Below are positions 1-8,022 of a stretch of 43,464 nucleotides of DNA, in pieces. The DNA comes from Haloechinothrix alba (GTDB lineage: Bacteria; Actinomycetota; Actinomycetes; Mycobacteriales; Pseudonocardiaceae). The stretch is taken from assembly GCF_900188115.1 (NCBI RefSeq), contig NZ_FZNW01000024.1, positions 1 through 43,464 on the forward strand. Direction: 5' to 3'. Numbering within the stretch: the first letter of the stretch is position 1; every line of letters begins with the position of its first letter. The notes below the pieces were generated by a model. It was not told the origin of the DNA, did no database searches, and saw only the letters and a list, made by a program, of their open reading frames with translations. The position numbers and the translations under genes are program-made.

Positions 1-68
1 AGCGCTACCTCGCACGCCAGATCTACCGAAAGCTCGAAGCCCTCCACGCCCAGCCCGCCCCGGCTTGA
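1..68 (+). CDS. C-terminal tail of a truncated CDS, possibly a transposase
   Basis: The reading frame beginning at base 3 gives a tail starting RYLARQIYRKLEALHA and ends at the TGA at 66-68. Only 21 residues are visible, so the family is uncertain. The basic, helical end recalls C-termini of IS110-like transposases, but this is an impression and not a motif-based call. The gene enters from outside the window. The following stretch (69-253) holds no convincing gene. Confidence 0.35.
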   Translation, partial: RYLARQIYRKLEALHAQPAPA

Positions 69-190
69 CAGACATAGAAGAGTCCACCGGCCCCACACCG
101 CAATCGGCGGCCCACCCGCCCACCGCGTCCCCAACCTCACGGGACAGAACACCTAGCCCGCCCCGGCCAGCCCCGGCCGGCCCCGCGCCG

Positions 191-224
191 GGCCGGCCGG
201 TGTCGGCCGGTGTCGGCCGGTGCC
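191..224. repeat. Short GC-rich 10-bp tandem repeat
   Basis: The 10-base unit TGTCGGCCGG occurs twice in perfect tandem (201-220) with degenerate copies on both sides. It lies in the non-coding gap between the truncated left gene and the end of the ketosteroid-isomerase-like gene. No function is apparent. Confidence 0.6.
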
Positions 225-245
225 CGTCCGGACCGGTCCGGGCAC
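220..245 (-). terminator. Hairpin after the KSI-like gene
   Basis: GTGCCCG at 220-226 pairs with CGGGCAC at 239-245, and the interior CCGG/CCGG can extend the stem. It begins 8 bases beyond the stop codon of the minus-strand gene at 254-703. No U-tract follows, which is common for actinobacterial terminators. Confidence 0.5.
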
Positions 246-253
246 GACCGGTG

Positions 254-703
254 TCAGTCCGGGTCCACCTGACGTGCGGTGGCGAACGCGCGCTCGGTCT
301 CCCAGAAGGCACGCATGGACACGAGCAAACCGTCCGAGTTGACCCGGTACACCGCGACGAGGTCGGTGTCCACCCGGTAGTTCCCCGGCAGGTGCGAGGT
401 GATGGTGCCGACGTTGGCGACCTCGTCGCCTGCCGCGTGCGAGTCCCGGATGGTGAACTCGAAGTGCTCCACCGTGCCGATGGTCATGTCCCAGAACGCC
501 GACAGCCCGTCATGACCGTGGTGCCCCTTTCCCTCCGGATCGAACCCGGACGGGCCGACCGGGTCCTCCACGACAGCGTCCGCGGCGAACAGCGCGAGCC
601 AGGTCTCCTTGTCGTGCCGCGCGGCGGCGTGCATCGACCGGTACGCGGCGAGCCGCGCCGGGGGTTGGTCCGCCTGCTCGTCCCAGCACACCGTGACAGT
701 CAC
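254..703 (-). CDS. Ketosteroid-isomerase-like SnoaL/NTF2-fold protein
   Basis: A 149-residue protein of the NTF2-like superfamily. The stretch ALFAADAVVEDPVG (37-50) is nearly the same as the active-site segment of bacterial delta5-3-ketosteroid isomerases, and VSMRAFW (128-134) matches their C-terminal strand. By my alignment Tyr21 and Asp47 correspond to the catalytic Tyr14 and Asp38 of Comamonas KSI, while the oxyanion-hole Asp99 position is Ala117, with Asp114 close by. It also resembles the mycobacterial KSI-like protein Rv0760c. It starts at GTG 703, preceded by an AGGAGG six bases upstream. It lies 10 bp after the luciferase-like gene in the same minus-strand operon. Steroid binding or double-bond isomerisation is inferred; a non-catalytic steroid-binding role remains possible. 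Confidence 0.8.
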   Translation of the reverse strand: MTVTVCWDEQADQPPARLAAYRSMHAAARHDKETWLALFAADAVVEDPVGPSGFDPEGKGHHGHDGLSAFWDMTIGTVEHFEFTIRDSHAAGDEVANVGTITSHLPGNYRVDTDLVAVYRVNSDGLLVSMRAFWETERAFATARQVDPD

Positions 704-713
704 CTGAAACCTC

Positions 714-1583
714 CTAGACCGCGGAGATGGTCTCGTCCGCGAACTTCTTGATCGAGTCCTTCTTGGACGACACGTCGGCGTCGAACCCCAGCCCGTCGAA
801 GACCCACGGCATCACCACGGCATCGGTGACGCCGATCTCCGCCTGCTCCCGGTAGCCGTCCGCACCGAACCGGTCGATGCACACGGCCTGGAACTCGAAG
901 GGGTCGTCCGCCCGGCCCTGCTCGGCCAGTAGCTCGCGCAACCGGTCGATGGTCTCGCGCAGCTCCTCGAAGCGCATCATCGCCGAGGACCAGCCGTCGC
1001 CGTATCGGGCGGCGCGGCGCAGCGCTGCGGGGCTGTGTCCGCCGATGTAGAACGGCATGTGCTGTCGGGGTGCCGGGCTCATCCGGAGCTTGCCGAAGTC
1101 GAAGTGCTCCCCGTGGTAGTCGACCATCCCGCCACCCAGGATCAGGCGAAGCACCTCGATCGCCTCGTCGGTGCGCTTGCCCCTGCCCGCGTACGGCACC
1201 CCGCACCACTCGAACTCCTCCGGCAGCCAGCCGACACCCAGCCCGAGCCCGAACCGGTCCCCGGTCAGCGCGGCCACCGAGCCGAGCTGGCGTGCGAGCA
1301 CGACGGGATGCCGCGAGCCCAGCTTGAGCACCGAGGTGTAGAAGCGGATCGTGCTCGTGGCGGCGGCCATCCAGGTCGTCGCCAGCAGCGGATCGACCCA
1401 CGGTGTCTCGGCACCCCAGAAGCGGTTCCCGTCCGCGGTGTACGGGTACTGCGCGGAGGTCTCCTCGGAGTAGAACAGCGAGTCCGGCAGCGCCACGGAC
1501 GAGAACCCGTTCTCCTCCCCGCACCTGGCGAGCTCCGCGAGCTGATCAGGCGGGCTCAGCGCGACGGACAGCGTGAACTTCAT
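714..1583 (-). CDS. Luciferase-like (LLM) F420-type oxidoreductase
   Basis: A 289-residue TIM-barrel protein of the bacterial luciferase-like family, the group that includes F420-dependent dehydrogenases and reductases. The N-terminal MKFTLSVALSPPDQLAELAR strand-helix, the RFYTSVLKLGSRHP strand and the GLGLGVGW segment are typical of the family. ATG 1583 is chosen because an AAAGG-containing leader precedes it and the family N-terminus starts there; reading further upstream would run into the operator. It is the first gene of a two-gene operon with the KSI-like gene and faces the HsaE-like hydratase across a shared operator. The substrate is unknown; a steroid or steroid-CoA substrate is inferred from context. 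Confidence 0.82.
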   Translation of the reverse strand: MKFTLSVALSPPDQLAELARCGEENGFSSVALPDSLFYSEETSAQYPYTADGNRFWGAETPWVDPLLATTWMAAATSTIRFYTSVLKLGSRHPVVLARQLGSVAALTGDRFGLGLGVGWLPEEFEWCGVPYAGRGKRTDEAIEVLRLILGGGMVDYHGEHFDFGKLRMSPAPRQHMPFYIGGHSPAALRRAARYGDGWSSAMMRFEELRETIDRLRELLAEQGRADDPFEFQAVCIDRFGADGYREQAEIGVTDAVVMPWVFDGLGFDADVSSKKDSIKKFADETISAV

Positions 1584-1627
1584 GGGCACCCGACCTTTCT
1601 GGACGCTGTCGATCCTACCCGAACAAC

Positions 1628-1641
1628 TATAACGTGTTCTA
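1628..1641. promoter_or_regulatory. KstR-type operator, divergent LLM/hydratase promoter
   Basis: TATAACGTGTTCTA fits the KstR consensus TNNAACNNGTTNNA fully. It lies in the 99-bp gap between the minus-strand LLM gene and the plus-strand hydratase. The right half-site runs into TAGTAT (1640-1645), a plausible plus-strand -10. On the other strand TATAGT can serve the leftward operon. Binding is inferred, not shown. Confidence 0.8.
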
Positions 1642-1682
1642 GTATCGTGTCGAGAGGTTCGCGGATGCGGCAGGAGGAGATC

Positions 1683-2489
1683 ATGGATTCCAGTGCCATC
1701 GACGACGCGGCAGGCAGGCTCCTGCGCGCCTACGACAAGGCCCGCCCCGTCGCGCCGATCGTCGAGGACTTCCCCACCGCGACCGTCGACGATGCCTACC
1801 GGATCCAGCAGCAACAGGTCCGGACATGGACCGCTGCCGGCGATCGGGTCAAAGGGCACAAGGTCGGCCTGTCGTCGGCGGCCATGCAGCGCCAGATGGG
1901 GGTCCACCAGCCGGACTACGGGCACCTGCTCGCCGGCATGTTCCACCTGGAGCACCAGCCCATCGACGCCGGGGCGTACCTGCAGCCACGTATCGAGCCG
2001 GAGATCGCGTTCGTGCTGGGCCGCGACCTGACCGGCCCCGGCGTCACGGTCGCCGACGCCTTCAGGGCCGTCGAGTACGTGGTGCCCGCCCTGGAGATCG
2101 TCGACTCGCGCATCACCGACTGGCGCATCTCGATCGTCGACACCATCGCGGACAACGCCTCCTCCGGCGGTGTCGTGCTCGGCAGCACACCGCACCCGCT
2201 GAACGCCGTCGACCTGCCGATGGCGGGCTGCACGTTCGGCATCAACGGTCACGTCGTGGGCACCGGCACCGGTGGTGCCGTACTGGGCTCCCCCATCAAC
2301 GCGCTGGTGTGGCTTGCGAACACGGTCGGCCCGCTCGGCATCACCCTGCAGGCGGGTCACGTGGTGCTACCCGGATCGATCACCCGCGCCGAGCCGGTCC
2401 AGGCGGGCGATACCGTAGTGGCAACGGTTGCCGGACTCGGCAGCGTCACGGCTGTCATGGCCGGCCCGCATGCACAGCGGGAGAATTGA
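1683..2489 (+). CDS. hsaE: 2-hydroxypenta-2,4-dienoate hydratase (HsaE/MhpD family)
   Basis: A 268-residue member of the fumarylacetoacetate-hydrolase-fold hydratases that add water to 2-hydroxy-dienoates made by meta-cleavage. In steroid catabolism HsaE forms 4-hydroxy-2-oxohexanoate for the HsaF aldolase. Glu105 and Glu107 in the IEPEIAFV motif and Glu138 in VPALEIVDSR match the three metal-binding glutamates of E. coli MhpD. ATG 1683 has a strong AGGAGGAG site. The gene leads a plus-strand unit with ferredoxin (43 bp later) and ferredoxin reductase, behind a KstR-type box. hsaF and hsaG lie 10 kb away instead of next door as in M. tuberculosis. It could be a paralogue if another hsaE exists elsewhere in the genome. 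Confidence 0.85.
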   Translation: MDSSAIDDAAGRLLRAYDKARPVAPIVEDFPTATVDDAYRIQQQQVRTWTAAGDRVKGHKVGLSSAAMQRQMGVHQPDYGHLLAGMFHLEHQPIDAGAYLQPRIEPEIAFVLGRDLTGPGVTVADAFRAVEYVVPALEIVDSRITDWRISIVDTIADNASSGGVVLGSTPHPLNAVDLPMAGCTFGINGHVVGTGTGGAVLGSPINALVWLANTVGPLGITLQAGHVVLPGSITRAEPVQAGDTVVATVAGLGSVTAVMAGPHAQREN

Positions 2490-2532
2490 ACCGAGGCCCT
2501 GAACTGTCCCACCACGTGCAGAAGGAGCGCAC

Positions 2533-2724
2533 ATGAGGATGCACATCGACACGGACGTATGCACCGGCCACGGAGTGTGTGAGGGGATCCGCCCGGACGT
2601 CTTCGAGGTCGGCGACGACGGCGTCGTGCACCTGCTCACCGAGGAGTTCACCGAGGACGACCGCCAGGATCTGGAGGACGCGGTCGACCAGTGCCCCACC
2701 CAGGCACTGCGGCTCGAGGGCTGA
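2533..2724 (+). CDS. Small 3Fe-4S-type ferredoxin
   Basis: A 63-residue ferredoxin with cluster ligands Cys10, Cys16 and Cys54 (in CPTQA). The usual second cysteine of a 4Fe-4S site (position 13) is His. This pattern is typical of actinobacterial ferredoxins that feed cytochromes P450, and the protein resembles FdxD, which in M. tuberculosis sits beside hsd4A and fadE26. Here it has moved next to its own reductase, only 4 bp upstream. The ATG at 2533 follows AGAAGGAGCGCAC. It likely transfers electrons from the reductase to a P450 or other oxygenase, but no P450 is encoded in the window. Confidence 0.9.
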   Translation: MRMHIDTDVCTGHGVCEGIRPDVFEVGDDGVVHLLTEEFTEDDRQDLEDAVDQCPTQALRLEG

Positions 2725-2728
2725 CCAC

Positions 2729-3925
2729 GTGCCCGAGCAGCACCTGGTCGTGGTCGGTGCCTCGCTGGCGGGGCTGCGTGCGGTCGAGGCCGCTCGCCGG
2801 GCCGGGTACGAGGGTGAGATCACCCTGGTCGGTGCCGAGGAGCACCTGCCGTACGACCGCCCGCCGCTGTCCAAGGAGTTCCTCACCGGCGAGGTCGAGC
2901 CGAACTACTTCCGGGACGAGGAGTCGCTGCGCACCGAGCTGGAGGTGGACCTGCGGCTCGGCACGGCCGCCAGCGAGCTGCGCCCGACCGAGCGCACCGT
3001 CGTGGCAGGCGGCGCCGAGCTGGCCTACACCGGCCTGGTGATCGCGACCGGCGCCCGTGCCCGCGAGCTACCCGGAACGCCCGCCCTGGACGGGGTGTAC
3101 ACGCTGCGCGGCCTGGACGACGCGCGTCGCGTCCGCGCCGCGCTGGGCCCCGGGGTACGCACCGTGATCGTCGGGGCGGGGTTCATCGGCTCCGAGATCG
3201 CCAGCTCGGCCCGCGCCACCGGCGCCGAGGTGACCGTACTGGAGGCCGCGCCCGTACCGCTGGCAGGCGCTGTCGGCGAACGGATGGGCGCGGCCTGCGC
3301 CGGCCTGCACCAGCGCAACGGCACGGACGTGCGGTGCCGGGCGACGGTGGCGGCGATCGAGGGTGCGGGCGCGGTCGAGTCCGTCGTACTCGACGACGGA
3401 ACCCGGCTGTCGGCCGACGTGGTTATCGTCGGCATCGGTGCCGTGCCGGAGACGCGCTGGCTGGCAGGCTCCGGTGTGGCACTGGACGACGGCGTTGTCT
3501 GCGACGAGACGCTCAATGCGGGCTTTCCCGGTGTGTACGCGGCAGGCGATATCGCCCGCTGGCCGAACCCGCTGTTCGGCGAGACGATGCGGCTCGAACA
3601 CTGGACCACCGCCGCCGAGCAGGGCGGCCTCGCCGCGCGCAACGCGATCGACCCCGAGCAGGCCCGGCCCTGTGCCACGGTGCCGTACTTCTGGTCGGAC
3701 TGGTACGGCAGCCGGATCCAGTTCGTCGGCGTCCCCACCGCCGACGAGGTACGGGTCGCGGCAGGGGACGTCTCCGCGGACAGCTTCCTCGCGCTCTACC
3801 GCCGCGGCGAGCACGTGTGCGGCGCGCTCGGCCTGAACCAGCGCAGACCTGTCATGAAGCTGCGCGCCTTGATCGCCAAACACGGCACCTGGCAGGACGC
3901 GCTCGACGTCGCCGCAGCCGGCTGA
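2729..3925 (+). CDS. FAD-dependent ferredoxin reductase (rhodocoxin/putidaredoxin reductase type)
   Basis: A 398-residue NAD(P)H:ferredoxin reductase. An N-terminal FAD site (VVVGASLAGLRAVEAA), the PYDRPPLSKEFL motif typical of oxygenase-coupled reductases, a second dinucleotide site (VIVGAGFIGSEIA) and the C-terminal FAD motif (GVYAAGDIA) are all visible in order. Translation probably begins at GTG 2729, giving VPEQHLVVVGA, because the preceding ferredoxin stops at 2724 and the family fold starts there. It forms an operon with the ferredoxin, so the two make a complete electron supply chain. It ends 41 bp from the convergent TetR gene. Confidence 0.9.
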   Translation: MPEQHLVVVGASLAGLRAVEAARRAGYEGEITLVGAEEHLPYDRPPLSKEFLTGEVEPNYFRDEESLRTELEVDLRLGTAASELRPTERTVVAGGAELAYTGLVIATGARARELPGTPALDGVYTLRGLDDARRVRAALGPGVRTVIVGAGFIGSEIASSARATGAEVTVLEAAPVPLAGAVGERMGAACAGLHQRNGTDVRCRATVAAIEGAGAVESVVLDDGTRLSADVVIVGIGAVPETRWLAGSGVALDDGVVCDETLNAGFPGVYAAGDIARWPNPLFGETMRLEHWTTAAEQGGLAARNAIDPEQARPCATVPYFWSDWYGSRIQFVGVPTADEVRVAAGDVSADSFLALYRRGEHVCGALGLNQRRPVMKLRALIAKHGTWQDALDVAAAG

Positions 3926-3966
3926 CCAGGCAGGGCGGGGCGGGCATCGACCGTACGTCGACGCGA

Positions 3967-4533
3967 TCAGGGCTTCGATGCCCGGCTGCCCTCCACGGGG
4001 TGCAGCTGCGCAACCATGTCGACAAGACGATCCGCGATCGCGTCGAAGGGCAGGTAGCCCATACCCGCGAGCACCATTCCCCCGACGAACGCCATGGTGA
4101 CCGAGTCCACCGCGTTCGACGGCATCGGCCGCAACGCGCTGGACAGCGACCGGGCGCACTCCGCGCCGATCTCATCCCGCAGGCGTGCCACCTCGGGATC
4201 GTCCGCCAGCAGGGCCGACGTGCATGCCCTGCTCAGCTCCGGCTCGCCGGCGAACACCCCGGTAATGCTCCGCACGATGTCGTGCAGCTCGGCGCCCTCC
4301 TCGACCGACGAGGTGGCCTCCTGGATCGTTCGCCACACCACGGAGCTGACCAGGTGCTCCTTGGAGGAGAAGTAGGTGTACGCGGTCGCGGGTGAGACAT
4401 CGGCACGCTTGGCGACCGACCGCACCGACAGGTCCCCGTACTCCACTGCGCGAATCTCTTCGACAGCGGCGTCGAGCACCCGCTGAACGGTGCTCGCCCT
4501 GCGGCCGTCGACGATCCTGCGAACCGGCTCCAT
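3967..4533 (-). CDS. TetR-family transcriptional regulator
   Basis: A 188-residue TetR/AcrR regulator. The helix-turn-helix lies at about residues 33-57 (VRSVAKRADVSPATAYTYF, followed by SSKEHL), after a first helix around VQRVLDAAVEEI. The C-terminal ligand domain is not diagnostic. ATG 4533 gives a normal N-terminus; a GTG at 4572 in the same frame would add 13 residues and is less likely. It is divergent from the SDR gene at 4698 and convergent with the ferredoxin reductase. Its sequence does not look like KstR or KstR2, so it is probably a local regulator. Confidence 0.85.
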   Translation of the reverse strand: MEPVRRIVDGRRASTVQRVLDAAVEEIRAVEYGDLSVRSVAKRADVSPATAYTYFSSKEHLVSSVVWRTIQEATSSVEEGAELHDIVRSITGVFAGEPELSRACTSALLADDPEVARLRDEIGAECARSLSSALRPMPSNAVDSVTMAFVGGMVLAGMGYLPFDAIADRLVDMVAQLHPVEGSRASKP

Positions 4534-4662
4534 GACCCGATCGTAACCTCGCCCCGCCCAGGCGACCCGCACCGCGCCACCGGCCCGTCACCGGCCGCAC
4601 CGGCCCCGTGCCGGCACAGCACATGCGAGGCGGTTCGACACCGTCCCGAAGGAACTCGGCAT

Positions 4663-4676
4663 TGAAACACGTTCTA
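4663..4676. promoter_or_regulatory. KstR-type operator before the SDR gene
   Basis: TGAAACACGTTCTA fits TNNAACNNGTTNNA fully. It ends 21 bp before the ATG of the SDR gene at 4698 and lies 130 bp from the TetR start. A TACTAA sequence overlaps its right half-site and is a weak -10 candidate. Confidence 0.75.
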
Positions 4677-4697
4677 CTAATCGCTAGCGTGGAGCGC

Positions 4698-5432
4698 ATG
4701 GGACGTACCGACGGGAAGGTCGCCGTCATCACGGGCGGGGCCCGGGGCATGGGCGCCTCACACGCCCGGCATCTGGTAGCCGAGGGCGCCGCCGCGATCA
4801 TCTGCGACATACTCGACGACGATGGCAAGGCGCTGGCGGACGAGCTGGGGCCACGGGCTCGCTATATGCATCTCGACGTGACGCAGCCCGATCAGTGGCA
4901 GGATGTCGTCGCCACCACGGTCGAGGAGTTCGGCAAGCTCGACGTGCTTGTCAACAATGCCGGGATCGTGAACGGCAGCACGATACAGAAGTTCGACCCG
5001 GACAAGTGGCGCGAGATTCTCGACGTCAACCTCACCGGCACGTTCCTGGGAATCCAGGCCGTCACGGACGCCATGATAGCCGCGGGAGGCGGCTCGATCA
5101 TGAACGTCTCGTCGGTCGAGGGGCTGCGGGGAAGCCCGTGGGCGCACGGCTACGTCGCCACGAAATGGGCCGTCCGGGGGCTGGCCAAGTCGGTGGCGCT
5201 CGAACTCGCGCAGCACAACATCCGCGTCAACTCCCTGCATCCCGGCCTGATCCGTACCCCCATGACCGAGGGGATCCCTGACGACATGGTGAAGATCCCG
5301 CTCGGGCGCAGCGCCGACCCCAGTGAGGTGTCCACCTTCGTGGTCTTCCTGGCAAGCGACGAGTCGAGGTACGCCACCGGCACCGAGTTCGTCATGGACG
5401 GCGGCCTTGTCGCCGACGTACCCCACAAGTAG
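4698..5432 (+). CDS. Short-chain dehydrogenase, hydroxysteroid dehydrogenase type (Rv2002-like)
   Basis: A 244-residue classical SDR. The Rossmann motif TGGARGMG is at 12-19, the NNAG motif at 86-89, the catalytic Ser at 138/139, and Tyr152 and Lys156 in GYVATKWAVRG. The sequence runs closely along M. tuberculosis Rv2002 (FabG3), a 20-beta/3-alpha-hydroxysteroid dehydrogenase, including GGARGMGASH, the DILDDDGKALADEL helix and YMHLDVTQPDQW. ATG 4698 is chosen because the family N-terminus starts there and a KstR-type box lies just upstream, although the Shine-Dalgarno (GGAG, three bases away) is poorly spaced. It likely interconverts a steroid hydroxyl and ketone; the position on the ring is unknown. 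Confidence 0.85.
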   Translation: MGRTDGKVAVITGGARGMGASHARHLVAEGAAAIICDILDDDGKALADELGPRARYMHLDVTQPDQWQDVVATTVEEFGKLDVLVNNAGIVNGSTIQKFDPDKWREILDVNLTGTFLGIQAVTDAMIAAGGGSIMNVSSVEGLRGSPWAHGYVATKWAVRGLAKSVALELAQHNIRVNSLHPGLIRTPMTEGIPDDMVKIPLGRSADPSEVSTFVVFLASDESRYATGTEFVMDGGLVADVPHK

Positions 5433-5554
5433 CCCAGCGCCCCACAGCCGGGACATCGCCGACCGGCGCACCCGCGCAAGCGACTCGTGAACCGCCTCGG
5501 GTCGCTCGGCACGGGCGGGCCCGAGTGCGGCGCACCGTGGCGCGGGACAGGATG

Positions 5555-6631
5555 CTACGCGGCCGTATAGCGTCCTCTTCCGGTAACCAGTGGCAGGTCC
5601 ATTGTCGTCCTGATGCCCGGCGCCGCCGCGACCACGGCGGGAACCGAGTTCACGATCCGCCCTGCCGCAGCGACGATGGCAGCGTGGTTGTGATCCCCGT
5701 GGTGGCTGGTGGGACAGATGTCGACCGTGTAGGACGGCTCACCGGCAATGTCCACACGGTACGATCCACCCGCCTGTGCCGGTTGCGGCCAGTCGGGCCG
5801 CAGGTCCTCCCGAAGGCGCGTGACATGCTCGACGACGATGGCCGGTCGCCCGTCCACCCGGCCGGTAACCTCGAATCGCACCGCAGCCGTACCGCCATGG
5901 GGGATGTGCCCCGCAGCGACGTCGAACGCCTCGGGCGCGGGCTCACGCTCGTACCACTCGGTAATCGTGTCGACCTCGATGCCCAGCCCGGCCGCGAGCT
6001 GGCGGATCGTGGTGCCCCAGGCGATGCTCAGCACGCCCGGCCTGAACAACATCGGCACCTCGTCCAGCGGCATGCCGAAGCCCATGACGTCGAACATGAC
6101 GGTGGCGCCGTCGTAGGTCGCGTAGTCCGCGATCTCCATACAGCGCACCTGGCTGACACGCTGACACGTCCCCGTGAACGTCAGCGGGACGAGGTCGTTC
6201 GCGAATCCCGGATCCACCCCGGTGATGAAAACGCTCGAACCGCCTCGCTGCGCGGCACGTTCCAGCTGCGCGATGGACTCCTCGGGCAGCAGCTGCCAGG
6301 GATACTGCAGCGGCACCGGCGCGGAACCGACAACGTTGATCCCCGCCTCGAGAATCCGCCTGCAGTCCTCCACGGCCTCGTCCATCCTGGTGTCTCCCAT
6401 GGCGCAGTAGACGGCACAGTCGGGCCTCGTGGCCAGGACCGCATCGAGGTCGTTCGTCGCCGCGACACCCGTCGAGACGTCGATGCCGGCCAGCTCACCG
6501 GCATCCCTGCCCACCTTCTCTTTCGCGGACACCCACACACCAGCCAGCTCGCAGTCGGTAGCGCTGATCAACGCGCTCAGCGCCGGGCGCCCGACATTGC
6601 CCGTTCCGATGTGCACCACCCGCACACGCAT
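5555..6631 (-). CDS. DapB-like NAD(P)-binding oxidoreductase of unknown substrate
   Basis: A 358-residue protein with an N-terminal Rossmann fold (VVHIGTGNVGRPAL, about 5-18) and the general layout of proteins related to dihydrodipicolinate reductase, as found in many actinobacterial lipid and steroid clusters. It is too long for true DapB and lacks lysine-pathway neighbours. ATG 6631. It is the second minus-strand gene after the epimerase-like gene (84-bp gap). Convergent with the SDR across 122 bp. The function is not known; a role in steroid or acyl-CoA redox chemistry is only inferred from location. Confidence 0.7.
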   Translation of the reverse strand: MRVRVVHIGTGNVGRPALSALISATDCELAGVWVSAKEKVGRDAGELAGIDVSTGVAATNDLDAVLATRPDCAVYCAMGDTRMDEAVEDCRRILEAGINVVGSAPVPLQYPWQLLPEESIAQLERAAQRGGSSVFITGVDPGFANDLVPLTFTGTCQRVSQVRCMEIADYATYDGATVMFDVMGFGMPLDEVPMLFRPGVLSIAWGTTIRQLAAGLGIEVDTITEWYEREPAPEAFDVAAGHIPHGGTAAVRFEVTGRVDGRPAIVVEHVTRLREDLRPDWPQPAQAGGSYRVDIAGEPSYTVDICPTSHHGDHNHAAIVAAAGRIVNSVPAVVAAAPGIRTTMDLPLVTGRGRYTAA

Positions 6632-6715
6632 CGAATCGACTCCTCACACTCGCGTCACCGGTGACGACGACGGTCGCGCACCGCGAACACACCGGACACC
6701 GGAACTCACCTGCCT

Positions 6716-7777
6716 CTACCCGGCGGACCGGCGGCCGGCCGGCCGTTCGTCGAGGAAGAACCGGGCCGCCTCGTGTATGGCCTCAGGGGCCGGTCCCGGG
6801 CACCACCCCAGTTCGCGCACCGCCTTGCTGTGATCCATCGGCGGCATGATGTGCATCAGCCGCACGCTCGTACGGGTCAGCCGCACGTCGCGATCGAGCA
6901 CCCGCCCGACCGCTTCGCCGAGCACTCCGAGTACGGACATCACCGGCAGCGGGACCGCCCACCGGGGCGGCGCGACCCCGCCGACCTCGGCAGCGATCCG
7001 GTAGATCTCCCGGGAGCTCATGAACCGCTCGGCCACGATGTACCGGTGCCCCACCCTGCCGTGCTCCGCGGCAAGCACCATCGCCCGGGCCGCGTCGACG
7101 ACACCGACCACCTCCGCGGCCGCACCCTCGACATACGCCGGCATCCGGCCACGCGCCGCTGCCGCCAGCAGCCCGCCGTGCGGTGTCGGCGCCCAGTCCC
7201 CCGGTCCGTAGGTGTTGGCCACGCACATCGCCACAGCAGGCAGCCCGCGCTGCCGGGCGTAGTCGAGTACGAGCGACTCGGCACGTACGCGCGAGCGGAC
7301 ATACGCCCCAGCTGTCTCGAACCAGTCGTGTGTGGTGTCCTCCGTAGCGGGCCCGTCCGAGCTCAGACCGATGGTTGCCAGCGTGCTGGTGAACACGAAG
7401 CGGTCCAGATCCGCCTCGACGGCCGCGTCCAGCACGACACGGAGGGCTTCGACGTTGGTGCGGAACAGTGGTGCGGGGTCCCGTAGCCACGCACGCGTGT
7501 CGACGGCGCAGTGGAAGACCACGTCACAGCCGGCCATGGCAGCCCGGACAGCGGCGGCGTCGAGAATGTCGCCGTAGACACGCTCCACATCGAGATCGTC
7601 GATGCCCGTGGTCGAGCTCGTATGCCGCAACAGGACCCGGACGTGATACCCCTGCTGCACGAGCTCCCTGGTCACGTGCGAGCCGAGGAACCCGCTTGCG
7701 CCGATCACCAGCTTGCGGCCACCCCGCGGGCGGGAGCTCGACCGGCCGCTCTGCTGCGCGGGCTCAGGAGCCGACAT
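6716..7777 (-). CDS. NAD-dependent epimerase/3-beta-HSD-like extended SDR with altered catalytic Lys
   Basis: An extended SDR of about 353 residues. The Rossmann motif GASGFLGSHV is near residue 27, a TSTLATIG strand near 131, and a putative catalytic tyrosine lies in AYVRSRVRAE. The normal YxxxK motif is YVRSR here (Tyr160, Arg164 in the longer numbering), so the active-site lysine is replaced by arginine. Relatives include NAD-dependent epimerases and 3-beta-hydroxysteroid dehydrogenases. Two consecutive ATG codons (7780 and 7777) can start it, after a GCGAGGGGC leader. A KstR-type box lies 134 bp upstream. Whether the K-to-R change leaves activity is unknown. Confidence 0.75.
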   Translation of the reverse strand: MSAPEPAQQSGRSSSRPRGGRKLVIGASGFLGSHVTRELVQQGYHVRVLLRHTSSTTGIDDLDVERVYGDILDAAAVRAAMAGCDVVFHCAVDTRAWLRDPAPLFRTNVEALRVVLDAAVEADLDRFVFTSTLATIGLSSDGPATEDTTHDWFETAGAYVRSRVRAESLVLDYARQRGLPAVAMCVANTYGPGDWAPTPHGGLLAAAARGRMPAYVEGAAAEVVGVVDAARAMVLAAEHGRVGHRYIVAERFMSSREIYRIAAEVGGVAPPRWAVPLPVMSVLGVLGEAVGRVLDRDVRLTRTSVRLMHIMPPMDHSKAVRELGWCPGPAPEAIHEAARFFLDERPAGRRSAG

Positions 7778-7913
7778 CATGCCCCTCGCCCGATCTCACG
7801 GTCCTCGGTGGACCGGGCCGCGCGTACGCGCCGGGCCGGTCAGCTTCCGTGATGTCACACGACATGCCCTACGTCCGATCGAGCCGACATGAACCGAAGT
7901 CTGGACAATTGTA

Positions 7914-7927
7914 TAGAACATGTTTCA
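7914..7927. promoter_or_regulatory. KstR-type operator upstream of the epimerase-like gene
   Basis: TAGAACATGTTTCA fits TNNAACNNGTTNNA. On the minus strand the half-site GTTCTA runs directly into TACAAT (7913-7908), a good -10 for leftward transcription into the epimerase and DapB-like genes. The 242-bp gap 7781-8022 contains no other feature I can support. Confidence 0.75.
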
Positions 7928-8022
7928 CAAACGCCATGAGTCCCGCGCGGCGCGCTCGAGCACGAGGCACGATGACCGCACCGGCATGACAGGTTCCGGG
8001 TACGGATCCACTCCCGCCCGGT

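Noticed and set aside
3967-4533. The TetR gene as the sterol regulator KstR.
   Set aside because: The recognition region and C-terminal half do not resemble KstR or KstR2 as I know them, and it lies beside ferredoxin reductase and SDR genes, not in a kstR context.
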